A stretch of DNA of 64,000 bases from NCBI GenBank assembly GCA_036927565.1, contig JAYESD010000002.1, positions 231,777,605 through 231,841,604 on the forward strand, read 5' to 3'. The stretch is from Tuctoria greenei (lineage: Eukaryota > Streptophyta > Magnoliopsida > Poales > Poaceae). Positions 46,130 through 57,942 of the stretch are shown in pieces; position 1 is the first letter of the stretch, and each line of letters starts with the position of its first letter. A model generated the notes under the pieces. It was not told where the DNA came from, did not search any database, and was given only the letters and a program-made list of their open reading frames with translations. Made by a program: the position numbers and the translations under genes.

Positions 46130-46951
46130 ATGACTGGTGCTTCAGATGCAATGAAACCTGAGAGGTTCGGGGGTGGTGAAAATTTCCGTAGATGGCAGAC
46201 TAAAGTCAAATTTTGGCATATGTTGATGGGACTGTGGTGGGTGATTCACCCAGTAATGCCACTCACGGTTGACCAGACTGCCACATATCCAACAGCACGT
46301 GACTCTGCCCTTGGCTGCATCTTAACCATTTTGGCTGATAATCTCTATGATGTGTATATGAATTACATAGACTCCACAGAGTTGTGGGATGCACTAGAGC
46401 GCAAATATGCCATCTCTAAAGTTGGTCGCTTGCTGTATACTTGTGAGCAATTCTTTGATTTCAGCATTGATGCTGCAAAGTCTGTTGTTGGCCAATCTCA
46501 CGAGATACAGCTGCTGGTCGGAGAGATTGCAAGTTTGGGATGTGCCTTGCCTGACAGATTTGTGGCAGCGGGCATTATTGCTAAACTCCCTGCTTCATGG
46601 CGGGATTTTGACACAAGCCCGAAACACAAGAGGGAAGATATCTCTACTGAGAATATGATAATTGCCCTCGATGTGGAGGAAAAAGCTAGGGCAAAAGACG
46701 CTCCTCACACATCTGCTGCAGAGAATTGTGCTAGTGCAAACATGATGCAGAAAAAGGCCAACCACGAAAATAATAACAAGGGTAAGATGCAAAATGGTGG
46801 TAAAGACAAGAAAACTACTAACTTCAAAAAGAAGAAAAATGAGAAAGTCAACAAGGCATGTTTTGTGTGTGGCAAAGAAGGGCATATTGCAAAAGACTGC
46901 CGCTACGGCAAAATCAAAGATGATGAACTGCAAAAGAAGGCTGTAAATTAG
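46130..46951 (+). CDS. Copia C gag polyprotein
   Basis: Starts at ATG 46,130, 42 bp after the LTR (MTGASDAMKPERFGGGENF), with the copia gag core MKPERF..ENFRRWQ, ELWDALERKY and LPASWRDF, a Lys/Asn-rich linker and a CCHC zinc knuckle CFVCGKEGHIAKDC (46,858-46,899). The frame is open to TAG at 46,949-46,951 and then continues in the same frame into the protease, so the stop is either the gag terminus or a nonsense change within a single gag-pol ORF. Gag forms the particle and binds RNA. Confidence 0.85.
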   Translation: MTGASDAMKPERFGGGENFRRWQTKVKFWHMLMGLWWVIHPVMPLTVDQTATYPTARDSALGCILTILADNLYDVYMNYIDSTELWDALERKYAISKVGRLLYTCEQFFDFSIDAAKSVVGQSHEIQLLVGEIASLGCALPDRFVAAGIIAKLPASWRDFDTSPKHKREDISTENMIIALDVEEKARAKDAPHTSAAENCASANMMQKKANHENNNKGKMQNGGKDKKTTNFKKKKNEKVNKACFVCGKEGHIAKDCRYGKIKDDELQKKAVN

Positions 46952-47940
46952 ACCATTGGCAAAAACAACGGCAGTGAAGCCGATCCTTCTGGGTATGGTA
47001 ATTTACCATTTGTTTTTTCAGCTGTACAATCCACGGATTGTTGGGTTGACACATGTGCCAATATTTATGTGTGTCCTGATTTGTCTTTATTTTCTTCTTA
47101 CCAGGGAACGCGGTCTTCACCCATCTTGATGGGAAACGGATCAGCTGTTTCTGTTCTTGGTGTTGGTACGGTCGAACTGAAGCTCACTTCAGGAAAGACT
47201 GTCCATTTGAAGAACGTGCGGCATGCTCCAACAGTAAACAGGAATCTGATTAGTGTTTCCTTGTTATGTCAAGATGGTTATAAGTTAGTATTTGAGTCAA
47301 ATAAAGTTGTAATTTCTAAGTTTGGTAACTTTATATGCAAAGTCTATTTGAGCGGAGGCTTGTTCCGCCTAAGTACTCTTGATATGAATTATCATTTGAA
47401 TTTTGCATCCGGGATTAATAAAGCTTGTGAAGCTGATGTTTGGCACTCATGTTTTTGTCATATTGGTTTTGACACCATTGCTAAAATGTCCAGATTAGAT
47501 TTTATTCCTAAGTTTAATATTGTCAAAGGATCAAAGTATCAATCTTGTGTGCAAGCAAAACAACCTCGAAAACCATTTAAAATTTTAGAGGCAAAAAGAG
47601 ACTTGGCACCATTAGATCTTATTCATTCTGATTTGTGTGAGATGAATGGAATATTGACTAGAGGAGGCAAGAGATATTTTATGTATTTTATAGATGATGC
47701 TACTCGTTTTTGTTATATTTATCTTCTAAAAACTAAAGATGAAGCTCTACATTACTTTAAAATTTACAAGGCCGAGGTTGAGAACCAACTTGAGAGGAAA
47801 ATTAAACGGTTGCACGATGACCGTGGAGGAGAGTATACCTCAAATGATTTCTCTCAATTTTGTACTGAACATGCTATTATCCATGAAGTGACACCACCGT
47901 ATCCACCTCAATCTAATGGGGTAGCTGAAAGGAAAAAAAC
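46952..47940 (+). pseudogene. Copia C protease and integrase N-terminal part
   Basis: Protease active-site region reads WVDTCAN near 47,041-47,061, where DTGA is expected, so the catalytic Gly is replaced by Cys. Next, the GAG-pre-integrase region with WHSCFCHIG (47,440) and SCVQAKQPRKPF (47,543), where one Cys of the zinc site is now Tyr. The integrase core follows: LIHSDLCEM (first Asp, about 47,620), HDDRGGEYTS (second Asp, 47,815-47,844), PPQSNGVAERK (Glu, 47,905). The frame is lost at an A7 run (47,933-47,939), consistent with one extra A. Confidence 0.88.
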
Positions 47941-49150
47941 GAACTCTAACAGATTTGGTTGACACTATGTTAGAGAGCGCCAATATGTCCTATGAATGGT
48001 GGAGGGAAGCTATTTTGACAACAAATTTTGTCCTGAATAGGGTAGTGACTAAAAACAGAGAAGTCACTCCATATGAGCGATGGAATGGAAGAAAACCCAA
48101 TGTCAAATTTTTGAGGACTTGGTGCTGTTTGGCAAAGGTCAATATACCTAAGCCGAAAAAGAGAAAGCTTGGACCCAAAATAGTAGATTGTGTATTCTTG
48201 GGATATGCACACAACAGTACGGCCTATAGATTTTTAGTAGTTAAATCTGATACTCCAGAGCAAAATGTGAATACTATCATGGAGTCAAGAGATGCTTCAT
48301 TCTTTGGAATTATATTTCCTATGAGAGCAGTAGGTAGCACATCTTATGATGAGAAAAATCATACTCATACAACTGCTCCTGAGGATTATACACCACTTCA
48401 ATCAAATGACGAAACACACACACCATCCAGAGAAGATAACAATTTAGTCGATCCTGAATCTCCTCGTAGGAGTAAGAGACAAAAGATTGCAAAATATTTT
48501 GGAGATGACTTTATTGTTTATCTTGTTGATGATGTGCCCAATACTCTTGAAGAGGCATATGCATCTCCAGATGCAGTGTATTTGAAGGAGGCAGTCCGTG
48601 GTGAGATGGACTCCATCATGTCAAATGGGACTTGGGAGATCACTGATTGTCCAAGTGGATGTAAACCTATTGGCTGTAAGTGGATCTTCAAAAAGAAATT
48701 AAAGCCGGGTGGTACTATTGAGAAGTACAAGGCTAGACTTGTGGCCAAGGAATTTACACAAAAAGGAGAGGATTTATTTGACACATACTCTCATGTTGCC
48801 CGAATTACCACCATCAGAGTGTTGCTGGCGACAGCTTCTTCCTATGGTTTACTCGTCCATCAAATGGATGTAAAAATGGCTTTCCTTTATGGAGAGTTAG
48901 AGGAAGAAATATATATGGAGCAACCATATGGTTATAAAATTCCTATGCAAGAGAATAAAGTGTGTAAATTTATAAAATCCCTATATGGTCTTAAGCAAGC
49001 ACCCAAACAATGGCATGAAAAATTTGATAACACTTTAACATCAGACGGATTCAGCGTGAATGAGGCAGACAAGTATGTGTACTATCATTGAGGTGGGGGT
49101 CAAGGAGTAATATTGTGCTTGTACGTCGATGACGTATTAATTTTGAAACA
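47941..49150 (+). pseudogene. Copia C integrase C-terminal part and reverse transcriptase
   Basis: Resumes as TDLVDTMLESANMSYEWWRE, then the GKKP-type region RKPNVKFLRTWCC, a Ser/Thr-rich linker and SPRRSKRQK. RT shows CKPIGCKWIFKKK, LVAKEFTQKGE, LVHQMDVKMAFLYGELEEEI, CKFIKSLYGLKQAPKQWH and, after a TGA at 49,089-49,091, the catalytic LYVDDVLI (YVDD at 49,122-49,133). A frameshift between 49,134 and 49,160 follows. Confidence 0.9.
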
Positions 49151-49159
49151 AGCACAAGC

Positions 49160-50071
49160 GTGATTGATGAGACAATATCTTTCTTGTCTGGTTGTTTTGA
49201 CATGAAAGAGTTGGAACCGGCAGATGTGATTCTGAATATAAAGTTGATTAGAAGTGAGGATGGAATCACTCTAAATCAATCCCACTGTGCGAAAAAAATT
49301 CTTTCTCGCTTTGGCTTTGATAACTGCAAAGTTTATCCAAATCCCTATGATGCAAGCATCAAGCTTCAAAAATTTATGGGAAACGGAGAATATCAACTGA
49401 GATATTCACAAATAATAGATTCCCTTATGTGTCTTGCTGGTGCCACGCGACCTGATATCTCCTATGCTATGAGCAAACTCAGTCGTTTTACATCAAACCC
49501 GGGAGATGATCATTGGAAGGCACTTGAACGAGTGTTGCACTATTTGAGAGGCACAACCTCGCTTGGAATTCACTACAAGGGATATCAACCAGCATTGGAG
49601 GGATATAGTGATTCCAATTGAATCTCAGATGCGGATGAGATGAAAGCCACGAGTGGCTATGTGTTTACGCTTGCTGGTGCTGCAGTTTCATGGAGGTCTT
49701 GTAAACAGACTGTATTAACAAAGTCTACTACAGAGGCTGAACTTGTAGCACTAGAAACAGCTAGCGATGAGGCTGGATGGCTAAGAGAGCTATTGATGGA
49801 CTTACAATTTGTTGAAGAGCCGGTACCGCCTATCCTAATGTATTGCGATAACCAATCAATGCTAGGTCAGGTTATGAATACAAAGGATAATTCAAAGTCC
49901 AACAAGCACATCAAGCGTAGACTGAAATCTGTCAGAAAGATGAAAAACTCTAGAGTTATAGCTGCAAGCGATGTGAAAAGTGCTAATAATCTGGCAGACT
50001 CCTTCACAAAAGGATTATCACGTAATGTGATTTCCGTGATGTCTAAGAACATGGGTATGAGGCTCACCTGA
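49160..50071 (+). pseudogene. Copia C RT C-terminus and RNase H
   Basis: RT thumb and connection with GATRPDISYAMSKLSRF (49,440-49,490) and LHYLRGTTSLGI, then RNase H with YSDSN, a TGA at 49,619-49,621, SGYVFTLAGAAVSWRS, STTEAELVAL (Glu), YCDNQSML (Asp) and a terminal KSNKHIKRR to ADSFTKGLSR. Ends TGA at 50,069-50,071. Confidence 0.9.
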
Positions 50072-50613
50072 AGTTACATCACAACGGTATCCTGTCCTTT
50101 TGATCGGAGATCCTGTGATTTAGGTACTAGGAAAAACAAGTTGACTGATGTAACCAAAGAGTACATTATACATAAAAAATGTATCCATGTTCAAATGACA
50201 CCAAGTACTCTTTACTGTATGGAAGGTTGGCATGAATTAAGCCTTAATGTTTTCCATTGTAAAGATATTAACCTATAGGATATCTTGAAGGAAAACACCT
50301 GCATGAGCTTAACTTTAGGTCGCAGTTCGTGAGAATAGGGCGTTCTCATAAAGGCTCATGTGAAGATACGGGAGCAGACCATTAACGCTCCAGATAGGTG
50401 AGGTTGTCTGAGAGCCTAGTATCAGTTCTGATTTCAAGTGAAATCTTTTCACACAAGGCTGAGAATTCAAGGCATAGTCCATTCTTCAGCTGTGGAAAGA
50501 TGAATCTTGTTATTTTAGGTATAATTTCAACCCGTACGGGACTCATACCGAAAGACTGATATATAAAACAATACTGCAACACAATGATCTTTTATTCTTC
50601 ATTCCTTTCTTTG
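50072..50613. other. Copia C 3' untranslated region
   Basis: No coding signal between the end of RNase H and the polypurine tract. Confidence 0.7.
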
Positions 50614-50628
50614 AAATTGGTGGGGGAT
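50614..50628 (+). other. Polypurine tract of copia C
   Basis: AAATTGGTGGGGGAT, immediately before the 3' LTR start TGTTGGAATT, typical of plant copia elements. Confidence 0.85.
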
Positions 50629-51474
50629 TGTTGGAATTTGGCCCATTTGAATATGGCCAATTCTGCTGAAATTCCAAAGCAATGTGGCTGTTGGTTATAG
50701 TCCCGTACTGCTAGTGTAAGGTGGTGCAAACCAACATATATAGTAGCCCTCATACCTATGGCTGAATAGAAAAATCAATAATGAGGGGCCTGGCTATATG
50801 TACTCACACACACGCACGCGCGCGCGCGTTTCCTCGATTTTTCACGTGTTTGTCCACGTGACTTGTGACTTGCGACGCGCGCCTGTGGTGTGGCTGCATT
50901 GAGTAATTTTGCCACTTTAATCCTTTACAAAATTTGAAGCGTTCTGCACTAATAGAGAATTAGTGCGCGATTTATTGCCATAAACGCCATTAATTGACGA
51001 GCAATTAGTGGATGCCATTAACAAGGAAACGGCTCCTAGAGGGCAGCCGTGCCTATATCAGGCCCTGAAGATATTCATGTTTCCAACATACACACTATTC
51101 TCTTCCATCCATTCGTCTTCCTTTTGGAAAACTGTGATGTGGTGTTTGAGCTGTCAAATCTTCACCGACCCTCTTCCTTGTCGTGCACCGAGGAGAAGGG
51201 TGAGTGGTATCTCCGAACCTTTGTCGTCCTGAAGCCTGCACGAGGGACGGCAATAAGGTTTTTGGGCAGCGCATCTGCGTGACCTCTCGAAGCTATTTTT
51301 GATATCGACCTGCGCTCCTACATCGACGAACCCAAGTGAGTTCATATGTTTTTGCTAGTTTTTATGATGTTGATCTACCTACTGCTCTGTAGAGTATGCG
51401 TTGCAGTATTGAATATCTGTGAAACTTGCCTCAATGTTGAATCTGGATTTAGAATAATACGCAATTTTCCAGCA
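50629..51474 (+). repeat. 3' LTR of copia C (846 bp)
   Basis: TGTTGG to CCAGCA, followed by AGTCC (51,475-51,479). Serves as the intact template that shows where the 5' LTR was cut. Contains a CACACACACGCACGCGCGCG run near 50,804-50,828. Confidence 0.95.
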
Positions 51475-51479
51475 AGTCC

Positions 51480-51665
51480 TCCATGCCAAATCACATGCCA
51501 CTGGATGACACCTGGCCGTGCAAAACACCTCCAAACATGTCAGATCCTCAACCATCACTGACTCTTCTAGGATAATCACTTGGTAATGATGTGGAACCGA
51601 CAAAAAAGCATGTACAACTGCTCGGGGTCGACCTCAACACGGACAATAATGAGTCTTGTCGCTGA
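51480..51665 (+). pseudogene. B3 transcription factor gene, C-terminal tail (displaced)
   Basis: Directly after the AGTCC duplication one frame reads SMPNHMPLDDTWPCKTPP, PSLTLLG, a TAA at about 51,572, then DVEPTKKHVQLLGVDLNTD and a TGA at 51,663-51,665. KHVQLLGVDL resembles the RLFGV-type B3 repression motif that ends RAV and NGA proteins, and the frame agrees with RKKYHES read just before the insertion at 32,160. So this is the 3' end of the gene at 31,622. Assignment rests on position, frame and motif together. Confidence 0.75.
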
Positions 51666-53805
51666 TGTTACCATGAGAACACCAACAATGTTGCTTGAAA
51701 TGCGATGGCCATTTTTATGTTGATGCCAATTTTTATATCCCTATGTCATAAATTAAGACGTGCCTCTCGTGTTGATGCACTGCTCTCGTGTCATTAATCA
51801 CTAGTATGATAGAACAAAAAAATAGTGAGTTATCCTCCTGTTGTTGGATATATAATCCATAATGAAATCATGTATGTTCATCGTCTTTCCTTCCCTATTA
51901 TGTATTATTGGTAAATCCAATGAATCTATTATTTTTGCTAACATGTTTATGTTATGCATGTATGAACCTTCACATGTGCCAGTAAAATACCAAATACTCT
52001 CCCCATCTTCAAAAATTTGTCATATTTTAGTTTACAAATGAACTAAAACATGAGAAACTTTTAGGGAATGAGGGCATATATTGAATGCAGGTTCTCTATT
52101 GTTATGGCAGTAGAATGAGAAGAACACTTAAATGAGTACAGGTGGATATTGTGTATGCAACAAATTATTGTAGCACTGCACCTAGATGAATTTCTTGTGT
52201 AGTGAAGTACTAGAGTTTCATTCCAGCTTACTGCCATGGCAAAGTCGAGCTCAACACCGTTTGCAAGCATGCCGAGGTAAATGTAGGCCTTGGACGCTAG
52301 CTCCGAACACCACACAAGAAGATGACTTCAACATTGCAAGGAAGAAAATGGAATAAAAGTGGAAAAGCACCAGTCATGTCATGACCGGAGGGACGACACC
52401 ACCTAGCGAATGAACATACAGTTAGTTGTGGCCGCTTGTGAATCTAAATGGGGCGGAAAATATTTAATTTAAGCTACAACAATAAACAAAAATATCACTG
52501 CACATTTAAGGCCACACGAATCTCAAATGATGATTATATGTTGTTTTGGGACGCCTAGCTATAGGACACACCAATCTTATAAAATTCGATAAGCCCGGAC
52601 TACATATATTCAAGAATTGGGTCCAATATAGCCTGCTCCAAAAAAAGGTCGATCAGCATGGGTGGATTGAACAATATGCAACCCACAAATCCAACGTGGG
52701 TGGTTACATGAGGGTCTCAGAGATTGATTGGTCATAATTAACAAGTAAACATTATTAGTCATAATATAACCAATGACATGTGGGTATTTTTTTCCAACAA
52801 TTGGATGAGAGTTCGAGAAATCTAAGGTTGGGTGGATTTCAATTTGTACTGGGAAAATCTGCATGTAGATTCTCATTGCATGAAAAAAATCTTTGGTTGA
52901 GGTTTTTTCAATATACAGAGGAGAATCTCTTTTGATCGATAAAGAGCATGGTAGGTGTACCCATCACATTAGGTGTTTCAGAATGTGCCCTTCCGTGTTT
53001 GCTAATGAGTGGGACATGTCGCCTGCATTTGATCACATGTTTCCTGCTCTGGCGGCGCCTTGCTAAGGAATGTTGATCGGGAGTCCACTGTGGCAACCAC
53101 ACCACTGTTCCCATATGTTCAAGTTCTTTGTCCGGATGGTGGTCTCCGAATGTAAGAAAGATCCGACATGTTGGTTGGTGAGAGCAACCGAACAAATGCT
53201 GCCCCTGTAGTACATTTGGGCGTCGCAAAGGCAAGGCGACGTTACACCTGATCTGGTGGTGTCATGGTGATTTCCCTCCTCTCGATTTAGAATAGTTCAA
53301 ACACCAGTCGCTGTGTTGTGTCGCATGCGTTCAGCTTCAGCGTGGATGGATCACCCTTTGTTGGACTGATGGCGAGCATTGTCTCTCCGCTGCTATCCTG
53401 TCAGTCTGTCACTGCAGCAGCTCGCTGTGGTGTGGGGGTGTGGCCTGGCCGGCTAAAGTTTTGCCACCTGATAATGAGGGGTTGTCTCCATGTATGATGC
53501 ATCAACAAAGCGAGCGTGGGAGTCAAGGGGAAGTTACTTGAAAAGGGTGTATGGCAGCGGACCATGCTAGGCATGAAACTACCGGCCACCACACCCCACT
53601 TGATTTTCTTTCCATTGCCCCGAGCCTGATGTTGATGTGGCTCGCTTCCTGTCTGGCTCTTCAGTTACTGATGATGACTGGTTTAGTGTTGCAGCCATGT
53701 CCGTAAAAAATTTGGGAGTCCACATGCCACCGAATCGTCCCATTGGTGGCAACTGCGGAGACGACAGCCATGAGGCTGTTGTGAAGGAGGCGGGGGTGAC
53801 ATTGC
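51666..53805. other. No recognised gene
   Basis: Mixed intergenic DNA. A minus-strand open frame at 52,315-52,061 and several short frames at 53,234-52,908 and 53,592-53,401 have no clear family. The part after 53,280 may be leader sequence of the copia scrap that follows. Confidence 0.5.
51997..52076. mobile_element. Stowaway-like MITE, strongly degraded
   Basis: Left CTCTCCCCATCTTCAAAAAT and right TTTTAGGGAATGAGGGCA are imperfect inverted repeats, with TA outside both ends. Confidence 0.4.
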
Positions 53806-53813
53806 GTTAACCC

Positions 53814-53931
53814 ATGCTTTCGGAGGACAACTACGGCTTGTGGACAGTGAAAGATGAAGATCTTCCTACATGTCCAAGGTGTGTGGGCAGCCGTGGATGA
53901 CAATCACGGTGCCTACAAGAAGATGGACCAA
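53814..53931 (+). pseudogene. Ty1/copia gag N-terminal fragment, cut by CACTA D
   Basis: MLSEDNYGLWTVK, then after a frameshift HVQGVWAAVDDNHGAYKKMD, the classic N-terminal block of plant copia gag (DUF4219-like). It stops where the CACTA terminus begins at 53,932. It is not part of copia C, whose gag starts differently. Confidence 0.75.
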
Positions 53932-53949
53932 CACTACATATGAAATCCA

Positions 53950-54330
53950 AATAGGAGACAAAGATTGGAGACGAGCTCAAACATGTCTGTCTCCAATAAG
54001 GAAAAATGAGACGCGTCCGCATCAGCGAGAATCAGAGCTGGCTTGGTTGAGGGTAGAAGGGGATGGTCTACTTTAAGGCGCGTCTCAATTAAGTAAGTAT
54101 ATGAGATGCGCCCGCTTCTCTGACAAAAGGGAGACAAGCGTAACTATAGCGCGACTCATATTAATAAAGTAAAGGAGATGGTCTTTCCTTGGTGGTCGTC
54201 CCATTTTATCATCGAAGCGGGTGTGTCTCCCATACCCTCCGATCGGGCGCGTCTCCTTTTTTCATGGATGCGGGCCCGTCTCGTATTCCCTCTATAGAGA
54301 TACGATCATTAAAAAGATCGTCTCGTTTTT
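53950..54330. repeat. CACTA D subterminal repeats (GAGACGCG/CGCGTCTC)
   Basis: About twelve direct and inverted copies of a GAGACG(C/A) motif, often with CGCCCGC: near 53,967, 53,985, 54,008, 54,079, 54,099, 54,130, 54,150, 54,173, 54,222, 54,247, 54,272 and 54,317. Confidence 0.8.
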
Positions 54331-54612
54331 CTATTGCCTTTAACAAGCTCCCAACTATAGTAAAACAAGTGGCTGCCAGATCTGCCCTGTTCTTGCCCTG
54401 TTATTTCCTTCTTTGAAGGTGCTGATCTAAAAGTCTTGCGGTGATTATCAGTAGCCTTTAAAACAAAGGGTAAGTCATGTCCTCCTCTCCCGTTACTTAC
54501 TTTTTTTTCCCTCTCTCCTCCTCTCCTATTCCTTACTATTTTTTACCCCTTTAGATCTTGATTATTAGTGGCTTCAAAATTCTTTTATTTAGCTCTTATT
54601 TTCTATATGTAG

Positions 54613-57600
54613 ATGTCGTCGGATCAAAGTTGGATGTATGGGCCACACCTTTGCAATGAGTATACCAAAGGGTTAGATGCATTTATCGATTTAGCTAAGA
54701 AAGACATGTTGGACAACATTAGAGGGAATATTTGTTGTCCTTGCAAACATTGCAACAAAGAGAAGAGATATCACACAGATGAAGTGTTGATGTCACATTT
54801 GATCACGCTTGGATTCATGGTGGACTATCGATGATGGGACAAACACGGGGTGGAGGGACTTAATGAAGCAGAGATTAGAGATTCATATCTGGAGAGGGAG
54901 GTCCCTACCAGTATCGAAGAAGATCACGACGACGATGTGAACGGACCACTAGATATATCATGGTTCACCGATGATGAGATTGAGTTTCAGATGCACAACA
55001 TAGAGGATATGGTACGCAATGTCGAGAGGCATGCCGACGATGATCAGAGCAGTAATGGTGAGCTTTCAAATTACAAGAAGATGATCAAAGACTTGAAGAA
55101 GCCATTGTATCATAGTTGTGGGGCTAAGTCAACGAGACTATTTGCGATGATAAACCTTTTCAAGTTGAAGGCGAGCAACGGATGGAGTGATTGTAGTTTT
55201 AAGAAATTGTTGACGCTGCTTAAGGACATGTTACTCCAAGGCAAAACAGTACCTATGACAATTTCTGAGGCAAAACAGATAATGTGTCCCTGGGTTTGGA
55301 GGTGGAAAAAATCTACGCGTGCAAGAATGATTGCATTCTATATCGTGGACCTGAGTACGAAAATCTTGAGAAATTCCCTATTTGTGGTCTCGACCGATTC
55401 AATCATAGGAAAGACGATGGTGATGATGAGAACTGCAATAGAAGAAAAAGAGGGCCTAAAAACGTGTTTTGGTACTTTCCTATCATTCCTCGTTTGAAGC
55501 GTTGGTTTGCAAATTAGAAGGAGTCATAATTGATGAGATGGTACAAAGAGAAGCATAAGCACGATGCTGGAATGATAAGACATCATGCTGATGTCACACA
55601 ATGGCGAAACACTGATTCACGAAATCCGGAATTTGCCATTGATCGGAGGAATATTAGGATCACAATGAGCACCGATGGGATGAAACATTTTTTTGAAAAG
55701 TAGCACACATAGCACATGGCCAATTGTGCTAACGATTTTGAACCTTCCTCCATGGTTGTGCAACAAACAAAAATATAATATGATGTCAGGACTGATACCA
55801 GCGCCACAATAACCTAGGAATGACATCGACACTTATTTCTGGCCTCTAGTTGAAGATCTGAAGTAGTTGTGGTACAACGACAAAGTGTAGGTCTGGGATG
55901 AGCACAAGCGTGAGTACTTTGGTCTCAAGGCCATTTTATTTCTGACTGTTAGTGATTCTCCAGCAGCACATAACTTGTTCAGGCAGAGTAAGACAGTAGG
56001 TTGAGGATGTCCACATTGTTTGAGAGAAATAGACTCATATTATTCGAGTGAGTCATGAAAAATAGTATACATGGGACATCGACGCTACATTCCAATGAAG
56101 CACCCATTTTGAAGTATGAAGGATAATTTCAGCGGTAACACTAAGAATAGACATCCTCCACCCCATCTCACGGGTCATGAAGTCTATGAAATGGTCAAGG
56201 ATATCCATGTTGTCCTTGGTAAGCAGAAAAGGACAGGCAAAAATACTGGCCAATATGACATGTGAAGAAGCAATCCATTTTTTGGGAGCTACTGTATTAA
56301 AAAGACATAGGCGTTCGTCATATGATTGATGTAATGCATGTTGAGAAGAATGTTTGTGAGAGCCTACTCGGGAGATTGCTTAACCTGAATGGAGAAACTA
56401 GGGACCAAGACATGCACGGGCAAATCTAAAGAAAATGGGAATTAGGCCTAAGTTGTGGCTCGGTGACTCGATAAAAGGAACGAAAGTATCCACATCATGC
56501 ATCACCTCTTCAAAACATGAGAAGAGAGAGTTTTGTGGGTTCTTGAAAAATATGAAAGTACCATCCGGCTACTCAACGAATTTGTCAAGGCTTATTTCAT
56601 TTCCATATCTAAAACTAGCTCCCGGTGTGAAGTCTCATGATTACCATGTATTGCTTATGCAGATGATTGTTATTGGAATTCAGAATGTCCTACTGATTAA
56701 TGTTTGAGAGGCTATGATGAATTTTTGCTTTTTCTTCAATGCAATTGGTCATAAAGTACTATGTGAAGCAGATCTCAAGTATTTGGAAAAAGGCACTATG
56801 AAACTTTATGCTTCCTTGAGATGTATTTTGCACATGCCTTTTTCGACATCAGCGTACATTTCACACCTCATCTTATTAAGGATATAAAGCTACTAGGCCC
56901 TGTGTTCCTTCACCAGATGTATGTGTACGAGAGATTCAATGGCATACTGAAGTCCTTCGTTAGAAATCAATCTTACCCTGAGGGCAACATGGTATAAGAA
57001 TATTGTACAGAGGAAGTTGTGGACTGGGCTCTAAACTACAATGACCTGAGTAACCCGATTGGTGCTCCCAATTCTCGTCATGAGGGGAGGCTCATGGCAA
57101 AAGGGACCATTGGGAGGAAGGCTATAACTCCTGATCCACATTTATTCTTCTGCGCTCATTTCCACGTGTTGTAACAGATGTCCATTGTATCAGAGTACTT
57201 CTATGAGCACAAGGAGGTGCCGCTTAGAAACAATCCTAGCCGCAATAAATCATGGTTAGTAAATGAACACATGAGAAAATTCATTGCCTGGCTCCGGGAC
57301 CGGATTTCTCACTCATCGGATACTCAAAGAAGGGATTACCTAAAAAAGTTTGCTCATGGTCCTCTATTCACAGTTATTACATATCAAGGGTCTGACATAA
57401 ATGGATACACGTTCTACACTTTAGAACAAGATAAGAAAAGCACGTATCAGAATTGTGGTGTTTGTGTCGATGCTTATGATGCTACGGGACAAGACAAAAA
57501 CATGTACTATGGTCAAATACAATAGATCTGGTAGCTTGACTTTCAAGGATTCAAGATTCCTCTTTTGCATTGCAACTAGGTTGATGGAATCAAAGGTGTT

Positions 57601-57942
57601 GTACAAGACAAGTATGGATTCAATAGCATTTATCTTAACCGGCAAGGATATAAGTCAAAGCCTTTCGTGTTAGCATAACACGTTTCTTAAGTGTTCTATG
57701 TTCCAGACACAACAAATAAAAGACTTAATATGGTTATACCAGGAAAACAACGAATCACCAGAGTCGAGAATGATGTCAATGAGGAAGTGCTTGTTCAATT
57801 TGATGAGATTCCTCCTTTTGTCACCTCGATGATCAAGCCAAGAATACCATCGGCCAACGAATCTCCTCACTTGTACAACGACCACCATGAAAAAGTAAAG
57901 AATTTCAAAAAACCAAGACCACAACATAAAGTAGCAAAATGA
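54613..57942 (+). pseudogene. CACTA TNP2-type transposase
   Basis: Starts MSSDQSWMY at 54,613 with the transposase-associated domain (CPCKHCNKEKRYHTDEV). After TGA at 54,832 come acidic DDDVNGPLDISW and the tnp2 domain: SEAKQIMCP with a frameshift near 55,285, CKNDCILYRG, NVFWYFPIIPRLKRWF (55,460-55,505), MRWYKEKHKHDAGMIRHHAD, FAIDRRNIRITMSTDGM (55,630-55,685), GCPHCLREIDSYYS (56,007) and RYIPMKHPF. Then the DUF4218 region (HQMYVYERFNGILKSFVRNQ, 56,914-56,973) and DUF4216 region (YFYEHKEVPLRNNPSRNKSW and CGVCVDAYDATG, 57,193-57,490), ending PQHKVAK at 57,942. More than a dozen stops and frameshifts. TNP2 is the catalytic transposase of CACTA elements. Confidence 0.92.

Larger units (their letters stand above)
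32166..51474 (+). mobile_element. Ty1/copia LTR retrotransposon C, split by element B
   Basis: 5' LTR in two parts (32,166-32,517 and 45,601-46,087), gag-pol 46,130-50,071, 3' LTR 50,629-51,474 (846 bp). LTR parts align along their full length with the 3' LTR. 5 bp duplication AGTCC on both sides. Without the 13.1 kb insertion the element is about 6.2 kb. The first bases of the 5' LTR have mutated (TTTTGG for TGTTGG). Inactive. Confidence 0.93.
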
